Shown in pieces: positions 1 through 6,912 of a stretch of DNA of 21,278 nucleotides. The stretch is from a virus. A model generated the notes under the pieces. That model was not told the origin of the DNA. It saw nothing but the letters and a program-made list of their open reading frames with translations, and ran no database searches. Location of the stretch: positions 1-21,278 of IMG/VR virus record IMGVR_UViG_3300010430_003367, one strand, 5' to 3'. Each line of letters opens with the position of its first letter. The first letter of the stretch is position 1. A program made the translations under genes and the position numbers.

Positions 1-72
1 ATGGCGAAGCCAGACACCCAAGTGTTTTTATGCACGAGGTTTAAATAAGTTTATTCTAATTAAGGGTTTAAA

Positions 73-222
73 ATGGAGCGGGCAACGTATTTTTTATTGC
101 TCACAGCGGCATCGTTTGCATTTGCGTGTCTTGGTGAAAACACGATCGGGCGAGCAGCGTGCGTGTTTGCTGGCGTGATAGACGCCGGTTTTTTTATTGA
201 GGAAATCAAAAAGCGACACTAG
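73..222 (+). CDS. Small two-helix membrane peptide (49 aa)
   Basis: An ATG opens 49 codons to TAG. An AAGGG site lies six bases upstream. The peptide has two hydrophobic stretches, roughly residues 6-20 (YFLLLTAASFAFACL) and 27-42 (GRAACVFAGVIDAGFFI), joined by a short polar turn, and ends in a charged tail (EEIKKRH). This is the shape of a small inner-membrane hairpin protein. Class II holins and superinfection-exclusion peptides look like this, but nothing in the sequence points to one function. It precedes the ATPase gene and is separated from it by a hairpin-rich leader. I do not recognise a family. The 72 bases before it hold only a 15-codon open frame and an AT-rich box. Confidence 0.5.
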   Translation: MERATYFLLLTAASFAFACLGENTIGRAACVFAGVIDAGFFIEEIKKRH

Positions 223-426
223 GCGTGCAAACTTCTCAAAAGTTTTTTGCACGTTTCCCTCGTGTTTTTGCACATCTGTTGCACAAATCTTTAAAAAACT
301 TAAAAAAGCTTGAAAAAGCCCTTGTGCAATCTGCACCGCTCGACGATAACTATACCTGTGACGAGCGAGTCACGACCGCAACCAAGCGGAAACAATTTAC
401 CACCATCGCACAGAGGATTCTTAATC
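223..426 (+). promoter_or_regulatory. Hairpin- and GTGCA-rich leader of the AAA+ gene
   Basis: A 204-base non-coding stretch. CGTGCAAA (224-231) pairs perfectly with TTTGCACG (246-253), and an inner ACTT/AAGT extends the stem. TTGCAC or GTGCAA recurs at about 225, 247, 268, 280 and 323. A weak sigma-70-like arrangement is TTGCAC (268-273), 17 bases, TTAAAA (291-296); the -35 match is poor. The 3' part (341-426) shares CGACGATAACTA, TTTACCACCATC and CAGAGGA-T with the leader at 1827-1893. The AGAGGA at 412-417 serves the ATG at 427. A promoter or regulatory leader is likely but unproven. Confidence 0.45.
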
Positions 427-1713
427 ATGCCAGTTTCAAACCCTTCAAACTACTTTGTTTCTTCAGTACCAGAAAACGCTCGCACTCGAACAGCGTTTCG
501 CTCGTCAACCTGCATTTGTTGTGGCACCGCAATAGTTGCGGGAGATCATACGATCAAGCAGGTTAAAACGACAAACTCAAGCACAGGTGCGGTAAAAACA
601 AAATGGGTGCACGAGACTTGTGCAGACGCTTTTGACTTTGGCAAGACTGAACCAACACCAGCAGTTGCACCAGTTGAACCAGTAGCAGTTGAACCAGCAC
701 CAGTTGTGAAAGAGCAACCTGCCGACACTGACCAAGCGTTGCAATTGTTGTCACAGTTGCTTGCACCTAAGCAGCAAACGATTGACCTTGAAGCACTAAA
801 CGAAAACGTCAAGTCAATGGTTGCATCGGCAACGATGGCGTCTTGCGACTTGCTGATTGAGAAGTGCAACGAGCTTGAAAAGACTGTTGCCGAAATGCAA
901 CCTAAGATTATCAAAATCAAAGTTGGCGAGCGTAAAGAGGTTGCTTTGCCAAAGGGCGAAATCGTACACCCGATTTTCAAAGATGCACTGACGCTTGCGG
1001 AAGCTCGCAAAAACATTATGTTTGTCGGCCCAACTGGTTCTGGTAAAACGCATCTTGCCGGTCAGATTGCAGATGCACTCGAATTGAAGTTTCGATTCAT
1101 CTCTTGCAGCGGCGGAATGAGTGAGGGTCAATTGCTTGGTCGTTTGCTTCCAGTCGGTGAGGGCGGGTCTTTCGAGTATGTGCAAAGCGACTTTGTTGAT
1201 TGCTACGAGAACGGCGGCGTTTTTGCTTTCGATGAATTTGATGCAGCAGACGCAAACGTGCTGCTTGTCGTCAACGCTGCACTTGCAAACGGTCGCCTTG
1301 CCCTTCCAAATCGCACTGACAAACCAGTTGCAGAGAAGCACAAAGATTTCATTTGTGTTGCTTGTGCAAACACGTTCGGCACTGGTGCAGACCGTAAGTA
1401 CGTCGGACGATCACGACTTGATGAAGCAACGATTGAACGCTTTCGAATCGGAACGCTTTTCATGGATTACGATGCTGAACTTGAAAAGACGCTTTGCCCT
1501 TGTGAGAAGCTTCGCACAGAGCTTTCAAAGTTTCGCACGGCAGTTGTTGACCAGCGAGTTGAGCGAGTCGTTAGCACACGATTCATGCGTGACGCTTACG
1601 AAATGCAGCAAATGGGTTGGAAACAAGCACAGATCAACGAGGCATTGTTTTCAGGTTGGAAAGCAAGCGAGGTTGATCTTGTAAAGAACTACGCAAGAGA
1701 CTTGTCAGCGTAA
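427..1713 (+). CDS. MoxR/CobS-like AAA+ ATPase with N-terminal zinc finger
   Basis: A predicted ATP-driven remodelling protein of 428 residues. Residues 29-65 form a Cys-x2-Cys ... His-x2-Cys zinc-finger pattern (C29, C32, H62, C65). A Pro/Val/Glu-rich linker follows (about 75-98, built from short imperfect repeats), then a helical stretch (about 100-160) and the AAA+ core: Walker A GPTGSGKT at 201-208, Walker B VFAFDEFDAAD at 265-275, sensor-1 Asn in CANTFG near 315 and a LDEATIERFRI segment near 331 typical of the MoxR/CobS/CbbQ branch. I chose the ATG at 427 because AGAGGA sits before it and the same leader precedes two more genes; the frame is open upstream to 310. MoxR-type ATPases usually work with a VWA-domain partner, and the next gene looks like one. 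The substrate is unknown. Confidence 0.85.
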   Translation: MPVSNPSNYFVSSVPENARTRTAFRSSTCICCGTAIVAGDHTIKQVKTTNSSTGAVKTKWVHETCADAFDFGKTEPTPAVAPVEPVAVEPAPVVKEQPADTDQALQLLSQLLAPKQQTIDLEALNENVKSMVASATMASCDLLIEKCNELEKTVAEMQPKIIKIKVGERKEVALPKGEIVHPIFKDALTLAEARKNIMFVGPTGSGKTHLAGQIADALELKFRFISCSGGMSEGQLLGRLLPVGEGGSFEYVQSDFVDCYENGGVFAFDEFDAADANVLLVVNAALANGRLALPNRTDKPVAEKHKDFICVACANTFGTGADRKYVGRSRLDEATIERFRIGTLFMDYDAELEKTLCPCEKLRTELSKFRTAVVDQRVERVVSTRFMRDAYEMQQMGWKQAQINEALFSGWKASEVDLVKNYARDLSA

Positions 1714-1893
1714 GCGGTTTTGATTTCGAGTGGTGCGTGCTGCAAAGGGCAGCATGCTCACCCGCAATCTGAATCAGAAAAAAGATTTAAATAAGTCTAA
1801 AAAAGACTTTACAAACAAAGGGTTTTCGACGATAACTAGAGAAGTGCAAAACGCACGCAACGATTTACCACCATCAAATACAGAGGAATCAAA
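1714..1893 (+). promoter_or_regulatory. Intergenic leader with two hairpins, second copy of shared leader
   Basis: No gene fits here. GCGTGCTGC (1735-1743) pairs with GCAGCATGC (1749-1757) around an AAAGG loop with one G-U pair. AAGTC ... GACTT (about 1793-1809) flanks an A-rich loop. TTTAAATAAGT at 1786-1796 repeats the box at 40-50. GCTCACCCGCAA at 1756-1767 recurs with one change at 2907-2918. The 3' part (1827-1893) matches the leader at 341-426, including CGACGATAACTA, TTTACCACCATC and CAGAGGAATC before the ATG at 1894. The role could be promoter, attenuator or both. Confidence 0.45.
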
Positions 1894-2859
1894 ATGAAAG
1901 TCACAGCAGAACAACCAAGCAAGGGCAAAGCAATCGTCAACGGTTTAAGCATGCGAACCGTGCAACCTATTGAAGACGGCGGCAAAGATTTTGATGTGAT
2001 TATTTCTCGCTTTGCATCGATCACAGAGTATTACGAACGCATTGAAGCAAACATTGACCATCGAGTTGAGGACCGAATTCACGCAAGTTTCACTGCGAGC
2101 TTTTTGGGGCGAAACGATATCAGGTCACTTGCTGACGTTGGCGAGTTGCGAAGCAAAAAAGACGAAAAACTCTTGAGAACGATTGACAGAAAAATCGAGG
2201 AACTTGACAGCGAGTTGCCTGACCCGACAGAAATTAAACGCTCGCGAACCTTTGATGAATTCGATGGTGATGAGGTTGACTACGACCGATTGAGAAGCGG
2301 TCAAGAGTTTTGGCACGCAAGCGAGAAACGCGAAACAACAGGCGTGCAAAACGTTATTATCAACATCCAGCAGAACGCGAGCGGCATGACTGATTCGAAA
2401 TCAATCGCAGACCGCTGTGCAACTGCAATTGCTCTTGCAAAAAAGCTTGAGTCAGCAGGCTATGGCGTTGAGGTCAATGTTTTCAATTACAATACAAACG
2501 TTTTTGACGGACTGAGGCAAGGGTCCAACAACCGCTTGTTGACGATCATACCTGCAAAGACATTTGATCAAGGGCTTGACATTGTTGGTCTTGCAAACTT
2601 GACTGCACCTTGGATGTTTCGCACCTACACTTTCGCAGACCGTGCAATAACTGGTTTGATGTTTGGTGGTCAAGCAGGTTACGGAATGGGCAGCACGGTT
2701 GAGATTGATTCGTTTGCGATTGAGCAGATTGAAAATGGAATCGACACGAGCACAACAAAAGTGATTAACTTTGGCAAGTTGTGCTTGAATAGCTCAACCG
2801 CACTCAATGTTGCAAGGTTGGCGATTGCTTCGCTTGAGACGCAGCACGAGTTTGCTTAA
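1894..2859 (+). CDS. VWA-like partner of the AAA+ ATPase (degenerate MIDAS)
   Basis: A 321-residue protein, probably the partner of the upstream ATPase. Residues 153-198 read like the first strand, MIDAS turn and first helix of a von Willebrand A domain: VIINIQQNASGMTDSKS, then an Ala/Lys-rich helix and GYGVEVNVF. In a functional MIDAS the strand ends in DxSxS. Here the Asp position is Gln/Asn and the run is QNASG, so metal binding is probably lost or altered. The N-terminal half (1-145) is charged and helical, with FDEFDGDEVDYDRLRSG near 120-137. The start is fixed by CAGAGGAATCAAA just before the ATG. The pairing of a MoxR ATPase with a VWA protein is established for cellular homologues; its use in this phage is inference. 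The fold call rests on pattern only. Confidence 0.5.
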   Translation: MKVTAEQPSKGKAIVNGLSMRTVQPIEDGGKDFDVIISRFASITEYYERIEANIDHRVEDRIHASFTASFLGRNDIRSLADVGELRSKKDEKLLRTIDRKIEELDSELPDPTEIKRSRTFDEFDGDEVDYDRLRSGQEFWHASEKRETTGVQNVIINIQQNASGMTDSKSIADRCATAIALAKKLESAGYGVEVNVFNYNTNVFDGLRQGSNNRLLTIIPAKTFDQGLDIVGLANLTAPWMFRTYTFADRAITGLMFGGQAGYGMGSTVEIDSFAIEQIENGIDTSTTKVINFGKLCLNSSTALNVARLAIASLETQHEFA

Positions 2860-2976
2860 AGGCTTGCACGGTTTCGCGTGCAACGTGCACTGCACAAGCG
2901 GTGCACGCTCACCTGCAACCAGCAGTCAGAGACGCAACAATGTACCACTTTTACAACTCAAAGCAGAGGAATCAAA
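2860..2976 (+). promoter_or_regulatory. Leader with mutually exclusive hairpins
   Basis: Just after the stop of the VWA-like gene, TTGCACG (2864-2870) pairs with CGTGCAA (2877-2883) around GTTTCG. The overlapping segment GCGTGCA (2876-2882) can instead pair with TGCACGC (2902-2908). Both stems are perfect 7-mers and cannot form together. GCTCACCTGCAA (2907-2918) repeats the element at 1756-1767. AGAGGAATCAAA (2965-2976) leads directly into the ATG at 2977 and is the same as before 1894. It could act as an attenuator, but no clear U-tract follows either stem. Confidence 0.4.
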
Positions 2977-3492
2977 ATGAAATTCAATTCAAGCAAAGCT
3001 CACAAGGCAATTGAAGCATTCTCGAAAGGACGAAGCGAAATACTTGAGCAGGTGACGGCGTCAGGTAAATCAATGCGTGACGTTATCATCAACGTTGTCA
3101 ACGCAATGAATGAAACATACAAGAATGCGTGCAAAGACATTACAGCGGCGAGCAAGGTTGATGACGTTGACATGCTATTGATTGACCATGATTCAGGCAT
3201 GCAAAGCAACCTGTTGACAGAGGTGATGTTCGAAACGTCAGTTGGTTACCTTGTGCAATCAATCTTTGCAATCAAATTGAACTACGCGACAAGCGATGAA
3301 CCTTTTGAGCTTAACGACACTGATATTGCGTTTGCACGAAAGTTGTTTATCAGCTTTATGGCAAGCCAATCGTTTAGATTGAAACCTGAGTTTGATGAAT
3401 TCAGGCGAATTGCAGAGGCGCAGGAGCGTGCAGAGATAAAACAAAACACGCGAAGGAATTGCGGCAATGGTGGTAATCCAAGCGAGAACTAA
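2977..3492 (+). CDS. Unknown 171-residue protein, third gene of the AAA+/VWA-like block
   Basis: The ATG at 2977 follows the same AGAGGAATCAAA leader as the VWA-like gene, so I prefer it to in-frame starts further upstream from 2878. The protein is mostly helical by appearance: a Lys/Ser-rich start (MKFNSSKAHKAIEAFSKG), a segment with acidic patches (KVDDVDMLLIDHDSG, about 60-74), a more hydrophobic stretch (about 88-103, SVGYLVQSIFAIKLNY) and a charged, low-complexity tail ending CGNGGNPSEN. I see no catalytic motif, signal peptide or membrane helix. Its leader and position suggest it is co-regulated with the ATPase and VWA-like protein. It could be an adaptor or substrate of that pair, but this is inference. 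Confidence 0.65.
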   Translation: MKFNSSKAHKAIEAFSKGRSEILEQVTASGKSMRDVIINVVNAMNETYKNACKDITAASKVDDVDMLLIDHDSGMQSNLLTEVMFETSVGYLVQSIFAIKLNYATSDEPFELNDTDIAFARKLFISFMASQSFRLKPEFDEFRRIAEAQERAEIKQNTRRNCGNGGNPSEN

Positions 3493-3571
3493 ACTCGCAT
3501 CATTTCGCGAGCTAGGACCGTGGTAAGTCCGAACAGCACGCCTGAACCTCTGTCAGACGTGCACCGCTCGC

Positions 3572-3609
3572 AGACCTGTGCATGTGCAAACGTGTGCAGG
3601 TCTTTTTTT
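3572..3609 (+). terminator. Rho-independent terminator with GCAA tetraloop
   Basis: AGACCTG (3572-3578) pairs with CAGGTCT (3597-3603). The stem continues inward for seven more pairs, including three G-U wobbles, to a GCAA tetraloop. Seven Ts follow (3603-3609). It lies 80 bases after the stop at 3492, so it probably ends transcription of the AAA+/VWA-like block before the packaging genes. Confidence 0.85.
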
Positions 3610-3729
3610 GTTTCTTGTCACGATGCAGTGTTTGTGCAACAATTGCATTTGTCGCGTTCTTGGTGTTTCGGCGTGGTAACTGAACACACCATGCAAATTA
3701 TTTTGCGGGTGGCGTGGTAAATTGTTGCG
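3610..3729 (+). promoter_or_regulatory. Gap before the packaging genes, with direct repeats
   Basis: No gene is supported here. GGCGTGGTAA occurs twice, at 3670-3679 and 3711-3720, with starts 41 bases apart (about four helical turns). The core GTGGTAA also occurs at 3470-3476 and 3520-3526. The position between a terminator and the late genes suits a late promoter with activator sites. I cannot place a convincing -35/-10 pair. Confidence 0.3.
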
Positions 3730-3770
3730 TGGAAGCTTCTTTGATTACTCTTGGGAAAGCTTCCAGTTTT
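3730..3770 (+). promoter_or_regulatory. Hairpin abutting the small terminase start
   Basis: TGGAAGCTT (3730-3738) pairs perfectly with AAGCTTCCA (3757-3765) around an 18-base loop. The stem is followed by GTTTTT and then the ATG at 3772. This has the form of a terminator, but it sits where the ribosome would bind. It could limit read-through into the packaging genes or control translation. If translation instead starts at the TTG at 3751, half the stem is coding. Confidence 0.5.
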
Positions 3771-3771
3771 T

Positions 3772-4428
3772 ATGGCAGTCAAACAGCAAATCACAGACAC
3801 GGTGCGAGTTAATCACGCACAAACTCTTTTAAAGATCATCGCAGGTAAAAAGCCTACACGCGAGGAAGAAAAAGACTTTAACGCAGTTGAGCGGCAACGC
3901 AGGCTTGAGGTTATACGCGAATACGTTGAAAACGTTCCACTGACTGACCTGCAAGACTGGTTTGGGCATGGCACGCCTAGACGTATGCAGGTCAATCAAC
4001 TCAATGACATTCACAACAAATACGGGTTGCCGGTAAGCAAGTCGCCTGTTTCATTGCCGAAAGTCTTTCAGGCGCTTCGCACGCTTCTAAAACGCAACTC
4101 CAAGGTTATCAACGCAGCAGGCGACGACGATGACGAAAAGCCTGCAATCTTGAAAAAGAAAGAGGCAAAGCTTGACAGCGAAATTGAGCGTTTGCAACAG
4201 CAGATTAGATCACTAGAAACACGCAACCAAAAAGAGCTTGACATCCTCGTTGACAAGTCAATTGTGTTTCATCTTTACCAGATCACGGCAGACGTTTTAA
4301 GGTCGTGCGGCGAAGACTTTGCTAGACTCGATTCTATCACTGGCAAGCAGGCGCAAGAGCGGTTAAACGGTGCAGTTGACGCGATTGAACAAAAAGTTAC
4401 TTCAACAATTGGCGAGCAGCAAGAGTGA
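3772..4428 (+). CDS. Probable terminase small subunit
   Basis: A 218-residue protein that probably recognises the packaging site and hands DNA to the large terminase. It has an N-terminal helical region, a possible winged-helix segment (about 58-100, with LQDWFGHGTPRRMQVN and VSLPKVFQAL), an acidic linker (GDDDDEKP near 117-124) and a Lys/Glu/Gln coiled coil (about 128-165) that would support oligomerisation. This order resembles Nu1-type small subunits of phages that use GpA large subunits. The strongest evidence is context: the stop overlaps the GTG of the large subunit (GTGA at 4425-4428). I favour the ATG at 3772; an in-frame TTG at 3751 would add seven residues, and neither start has a clear ribosome site. 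Confidence 0.6.
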   Translation: MAVKQQITDTVRVNHAQTLLKIIAGKKPTREEEKDFNAVERQRRLEVIREYVENVPLTDLQDWFGHGTPRRMQVNQLNDIHNKYGLPVSKSPVSLPKVFQALRTLLKRNSKVINAAGDDDDEKPAILKKKEAKLDSEIERLQQQIRSLETRNQKELDILVDKSIVFHLYQITADVLRSCGEDFARLDSITGKQAQERLNGAVDAIEQKVTSTIGEQQE

Positions 4429-6596
4429 TATCACAATCAAAAAAGATTGATAACACACCAGATGCAAATGAACTATTTGCAGACTTGCATGATGAGAACG
4501 TTTGCTCTGATGAAATTGCAATCAAAGACTTTGTGCAGAAATTTTGCAAGAATGCACGCAGTGCAAAGCTTCGTTCAATCATTGAATTTGCAGAGGAAGA
4601 AATCAGACTGCCTCGCGATGGTGGACCGCACGAGGGGCAGCGATTTAAGCGCGAGCGGCAACCGTATGTAGAGTTGCTGTATAACCAATTCATGCTGCGA
4701 AAGTATGCCGAGTTTATTATTTGTGGTCCATCGCAATCAGGCAAAACACTTTCTGCGTTTGTTGTAATCATTGCTTACGTAGTTGCAGAGCTTCGCACAA
4801 ACATGGTGATTGCCGTTCCAGACCTCAACATGGTTGATAACAAATGGCAAATTGACATCTTGCCGGTGTTTCGTGAATCTCCGTTGCTTGCCTCATTGTT
4901 GCCGGTCAAAGGTGTCGGGAGTCCAGAAGGCGGCAAAGTAAAAGACTCTGTCACGTTTCAGAACGGCGTAACAATTAAATTTATGACCAAGGGCGGAAGC
5001 GATCAGAGCAAGGCGGGCTTCACTGCACCAATCGTTGCAATGACAGAGGCGGCGGGATTCAGCGAGAACAATTCAGGGTCGTCAGAGTCGGACCCGTTCA
5101 GGCAGTTCAAGGCACGGCAGCGTGCAACGAAGCAATTTTTAAAAGGCGGCAAGGTAAACACAAAGCGTCAGTTTTTTGCAGAAGGAACTTGCACAAATGA
5201 AGATGAATTGCCGTGGCGTGCACGTATCGGTTCAACAAAATCGCGAATCGTTTGTCAATGCAAGGATTGCAAAGAATGGGTGACGCCAGAAAGAGAACAC
5301 CTTGTTGGATGGCAAGAGGCAAGCGACCAGTTTGAAGCAGTTGAAAATGCTGTTTTTATCTGCCCTTCGTGCGCGTGCGTGATCGACGAGGATGCACGCG
5401 AAAAAATGAACAGTGGCATGCGGTTGCTGCATGACGGTCAAGAGATTGATGCGAAAGGAAACGTCAAAGGCAAAGAGGCACGCAGCGCACGTTTATGGTT
5501 CAGGTGGAATGCGTTTAACAACTTGTTTCAATCAATCGGCGACATTGCGTCAGAGGAATGGAGCAACGCACAGATTGACGAAGATGACCCTGACAGATTG
5601 AATGGCGAAAAAGACTTGATGCAAAGCGTTTGGGCGACACCATACGTGCCGCCAAGTGATGCAACGCGACCTCTCGACAAATCATTGATTGCAGTTCGAA
5701 CAGGATCAAAAGAGAATCTGAAAAAGAATGAGATACCAGCAGATACAAAACATCTTGCAATTGGTGTTGATATCGGCAGGTGGAAGTGCTGGTATTTTGC
5801 AATTGCATTTCAACACGACCGCATGCACGTTCCTTTTTATGGAAGCTGGAACACGTCACTGACAAAAGGCGGCATGGTTGAAAAGAAGCATGAGCGAGTA
5901 GCGATTGTAGATTGCTTGATTGAGATGACGCAGTTTTTCGAAAGCTTTACTCGCAAGCCTGACGCAGTTTGGATTGACTCAGGGTATATGCCTGACGCAG
6001 TGTTTGAGGCGTGCAGGCGAACAGGCAGCGGCATGCGAAACAGATACAAGCCGATAATCGGACGAGGGAAAACGACGCGAGACAAAAGGAAATATTCGAA
6101 ACCATCACGCATTGGAAACGAGGTCAGGCGAGCAGGTAACGGTTGGCACTTGAGCTACGTGCCGACCCGCAAAGGATGGCAGGCAACGGTCGATGTTGAT
6201 ACACAAAAATTCAACGTGCAACGAGCACTGCGAAACATTGAAGGTCAGGCGGGTGCACTTACTCTTTTTGATGCACCACCGCACGAGCACAAACAGGTGT
6301 CAGCACATCTTGCGTCAGAGTTTTTTAAGAGATGGCAAGAACCAGACGGTAGTTGGAAAGAGGAATGGTTTCAAACAGGTCACAACCACCTGCTAGATTG
6401 TGCCGCTTATGCGATGGGCGCAGGCGATTTTCTAGGGTGGTCAATACCTGCCGACGCATACGGCGAAACCAACAGCGAAACGTTACATGAACATAACAGC
6501 GGAGTGCAGGGAAACGCACAACAAAACGCCAGCAGCGTCCCGAAAAACCTTTTCTTGGCAAGGCTACAAAATGCAAAAAGTTCATCTGCCCGATAG
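4425..6596 (+). CDS. terL: Terminase large subunit, GpA family
   Basis: The 723-residue packaging ATPase and nuclease that pumps DNA into the prohead. Walker A is GPSQSGKT at 101-108. The Walker B position reads PIVAMTEAAG (202-211), where the usual Asp before Glu is Thr. A zinc-ribbon insert typical of GpA proteins has C277, C279, C282 and C313, C316, C318. The nuclease half begins at AIGVDIGRWKCWYF (D449), with WIDSGYMPDAV (D518) and HNHLLDCAAYAMGAG (about 653-667) near the end, as in GpA. Length is slightly above the family norm because of about 60 charged N-terminal residues. The GTG start overlaps the previous stop by four bases, which suggests coupled translation. The last 26 bases overlap the next gene. 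Confidence 0.93.
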   Translation: MISQSKKIDNTPDANELFADLHDENVCSDEIAIKDFVQKFCKNARSAKLRSIIEFAEEEIRLPRDGGPHEGQRFKRERQPYVELLYNQFMLRKYAEFIICGPSQSGKTLSAFVVIIAYVVAELRTNMVIAVPDLNMVDNKWQIDILPVFRESPLLASLLPVKGVGSPEGGKVKDSVTFQNGVTIKFMTKGGSDQSKAGFTAPIVAMTEAAGFSENNSGSSESDPFRQFKARQRATKQFLKGGKVNTKRQFFAEGTCTNEDELPWRARIGSTKSRIVCQCKDCKEWVTPEREHLVGWQEASDQFEAVENAVFICPSCACVIDEDAREKMNSGMRLLHDGQEIDAKGNVKGKEARSARLWFRWNAFNNLFQSIGDIASEEWSNAQIDEDDPDRLNGEKDLMQSVWATPYVPPSDATRPLDKSLIAVRTGSKENLKKNEIPADTKHLAIGVDIGRWKCWYFAIAFQHDRMHVPFYGSWNTSLTKGGMVEKKHERVAIVDCLIEMTQFFESFTRKPDAVWIDSGYMPDAVFEACRRTGSGMRNRYKPIIGRGKTTRDKRKYSKPSRIGNEVRRAGNGWHLSYVPTRKGWQATVDVDTQKFNVQRALRNIEGQAGALTLFDAPPHEHKQVSAHLASEFFKRWQEPDGSWKEEWFQTGHNHLLDCAAYAMGAGDFLGWSIPADAYGETNSETLHEHNSGVQGNAQQNASSVPKNLFLARLQNAKSSSAR

Positions 6597-6900
6597 CACC
6601 TGCAAAGGTTGCAGATCATGCAGTAAGTTTAGAATCTGGAAAGTGGCAGCGGTTGCAGGTCAAACAGTTCGCTTTGCAGAGTGCGTTGCGTGCAACTTTT
6701 TAAACGTGCTCGCTGCAAACCCGCGAGATTTGGAAATCGAATTGAATGCAGACGAAATCACAGTTGTCTATCAAAGAATTCGCTGCCCTAAATGCTACGG
6801 TGACGCTCGCACAAATCGTGTCGTGCGAAAAATAAATTTCACACGACGCGAGCACGAGTGCAAATCTTGCCTGCACGTATTTCACAGCATCGATTTGTAA
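6571..6900 (+). CDS. Double zinc-ribbon protein (109 aa)
   Basis: The ATG at 6571 lies inside the 3' end of the terminase gene (26-base overlap in another frame) with AAGG about ten bases upstream. The protein has two Cys-x2-Cys pairs per half: C11/C14 with C38/C41, and C72/C75 with C97/C100. C17 and H95 are extra possible ligands. This pattern predicts two zinc ribbons. The second half (RCPKCYGDA ... ECKSCLHVF) resembles ribbons that bind nucleic acid. Its place between terminase and portal suggests a packaging or late-transcription accessory. I do not recognise a named family. An upstream in-frame ATG at 6487 would lie wholly inside the terminase gene and is less likely. Confidence 0.7.
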   Translation: MQKVHLPDSTCKGCRSCSKFRIWKVAAVAGQTVRFAECVACNFLNVLAANPRDLEIELNADEITVVYQRIRCPKCYGDARTNRVVRKINFTRREHECKSCLHVFHSIDL

Positions 6901-6912
6901 AAGTGCTACACC

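Noticed and set aside
310-426. N-terminal extension of the ATPase from the ATG at 310
   Set aside because: The ATG at 427 has AGAGGA upstream and the same leader is found before two other genes; the extension would translate that leader.
225-566. GTG-started 113-codon frame between the membrane peptide and the ATPase
   Set aside because: It overlaps the ATPase gene by 140 bases in another frame, covers the shared leader and hairpin, and has no ribosome site or recognisable domain.
546-1463. Several long minus-strand frames opposite the ATPase gene (for example 546-1016 and 814-1341)
   Set aside because: They mirror the codons of a well-supported gene and have no ribosome sites or motifs; the same holds for the minus-strand frames opposite the capsid, adhesin and terminase genes.
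2878-2976. Upstream start at 2878 for the third gene
   Set aside because: It would cross the hairpin region and the leader shared with the VWA-like gene, whose AGAGGAATCAAA points to the ATG at 2977.
3520-3720. 66-codon frame in the gap before the packaging genes
   Set aside because: It runs through a strong terminator and repeats, has no ribosome site and low-complexity Cys/Val content.
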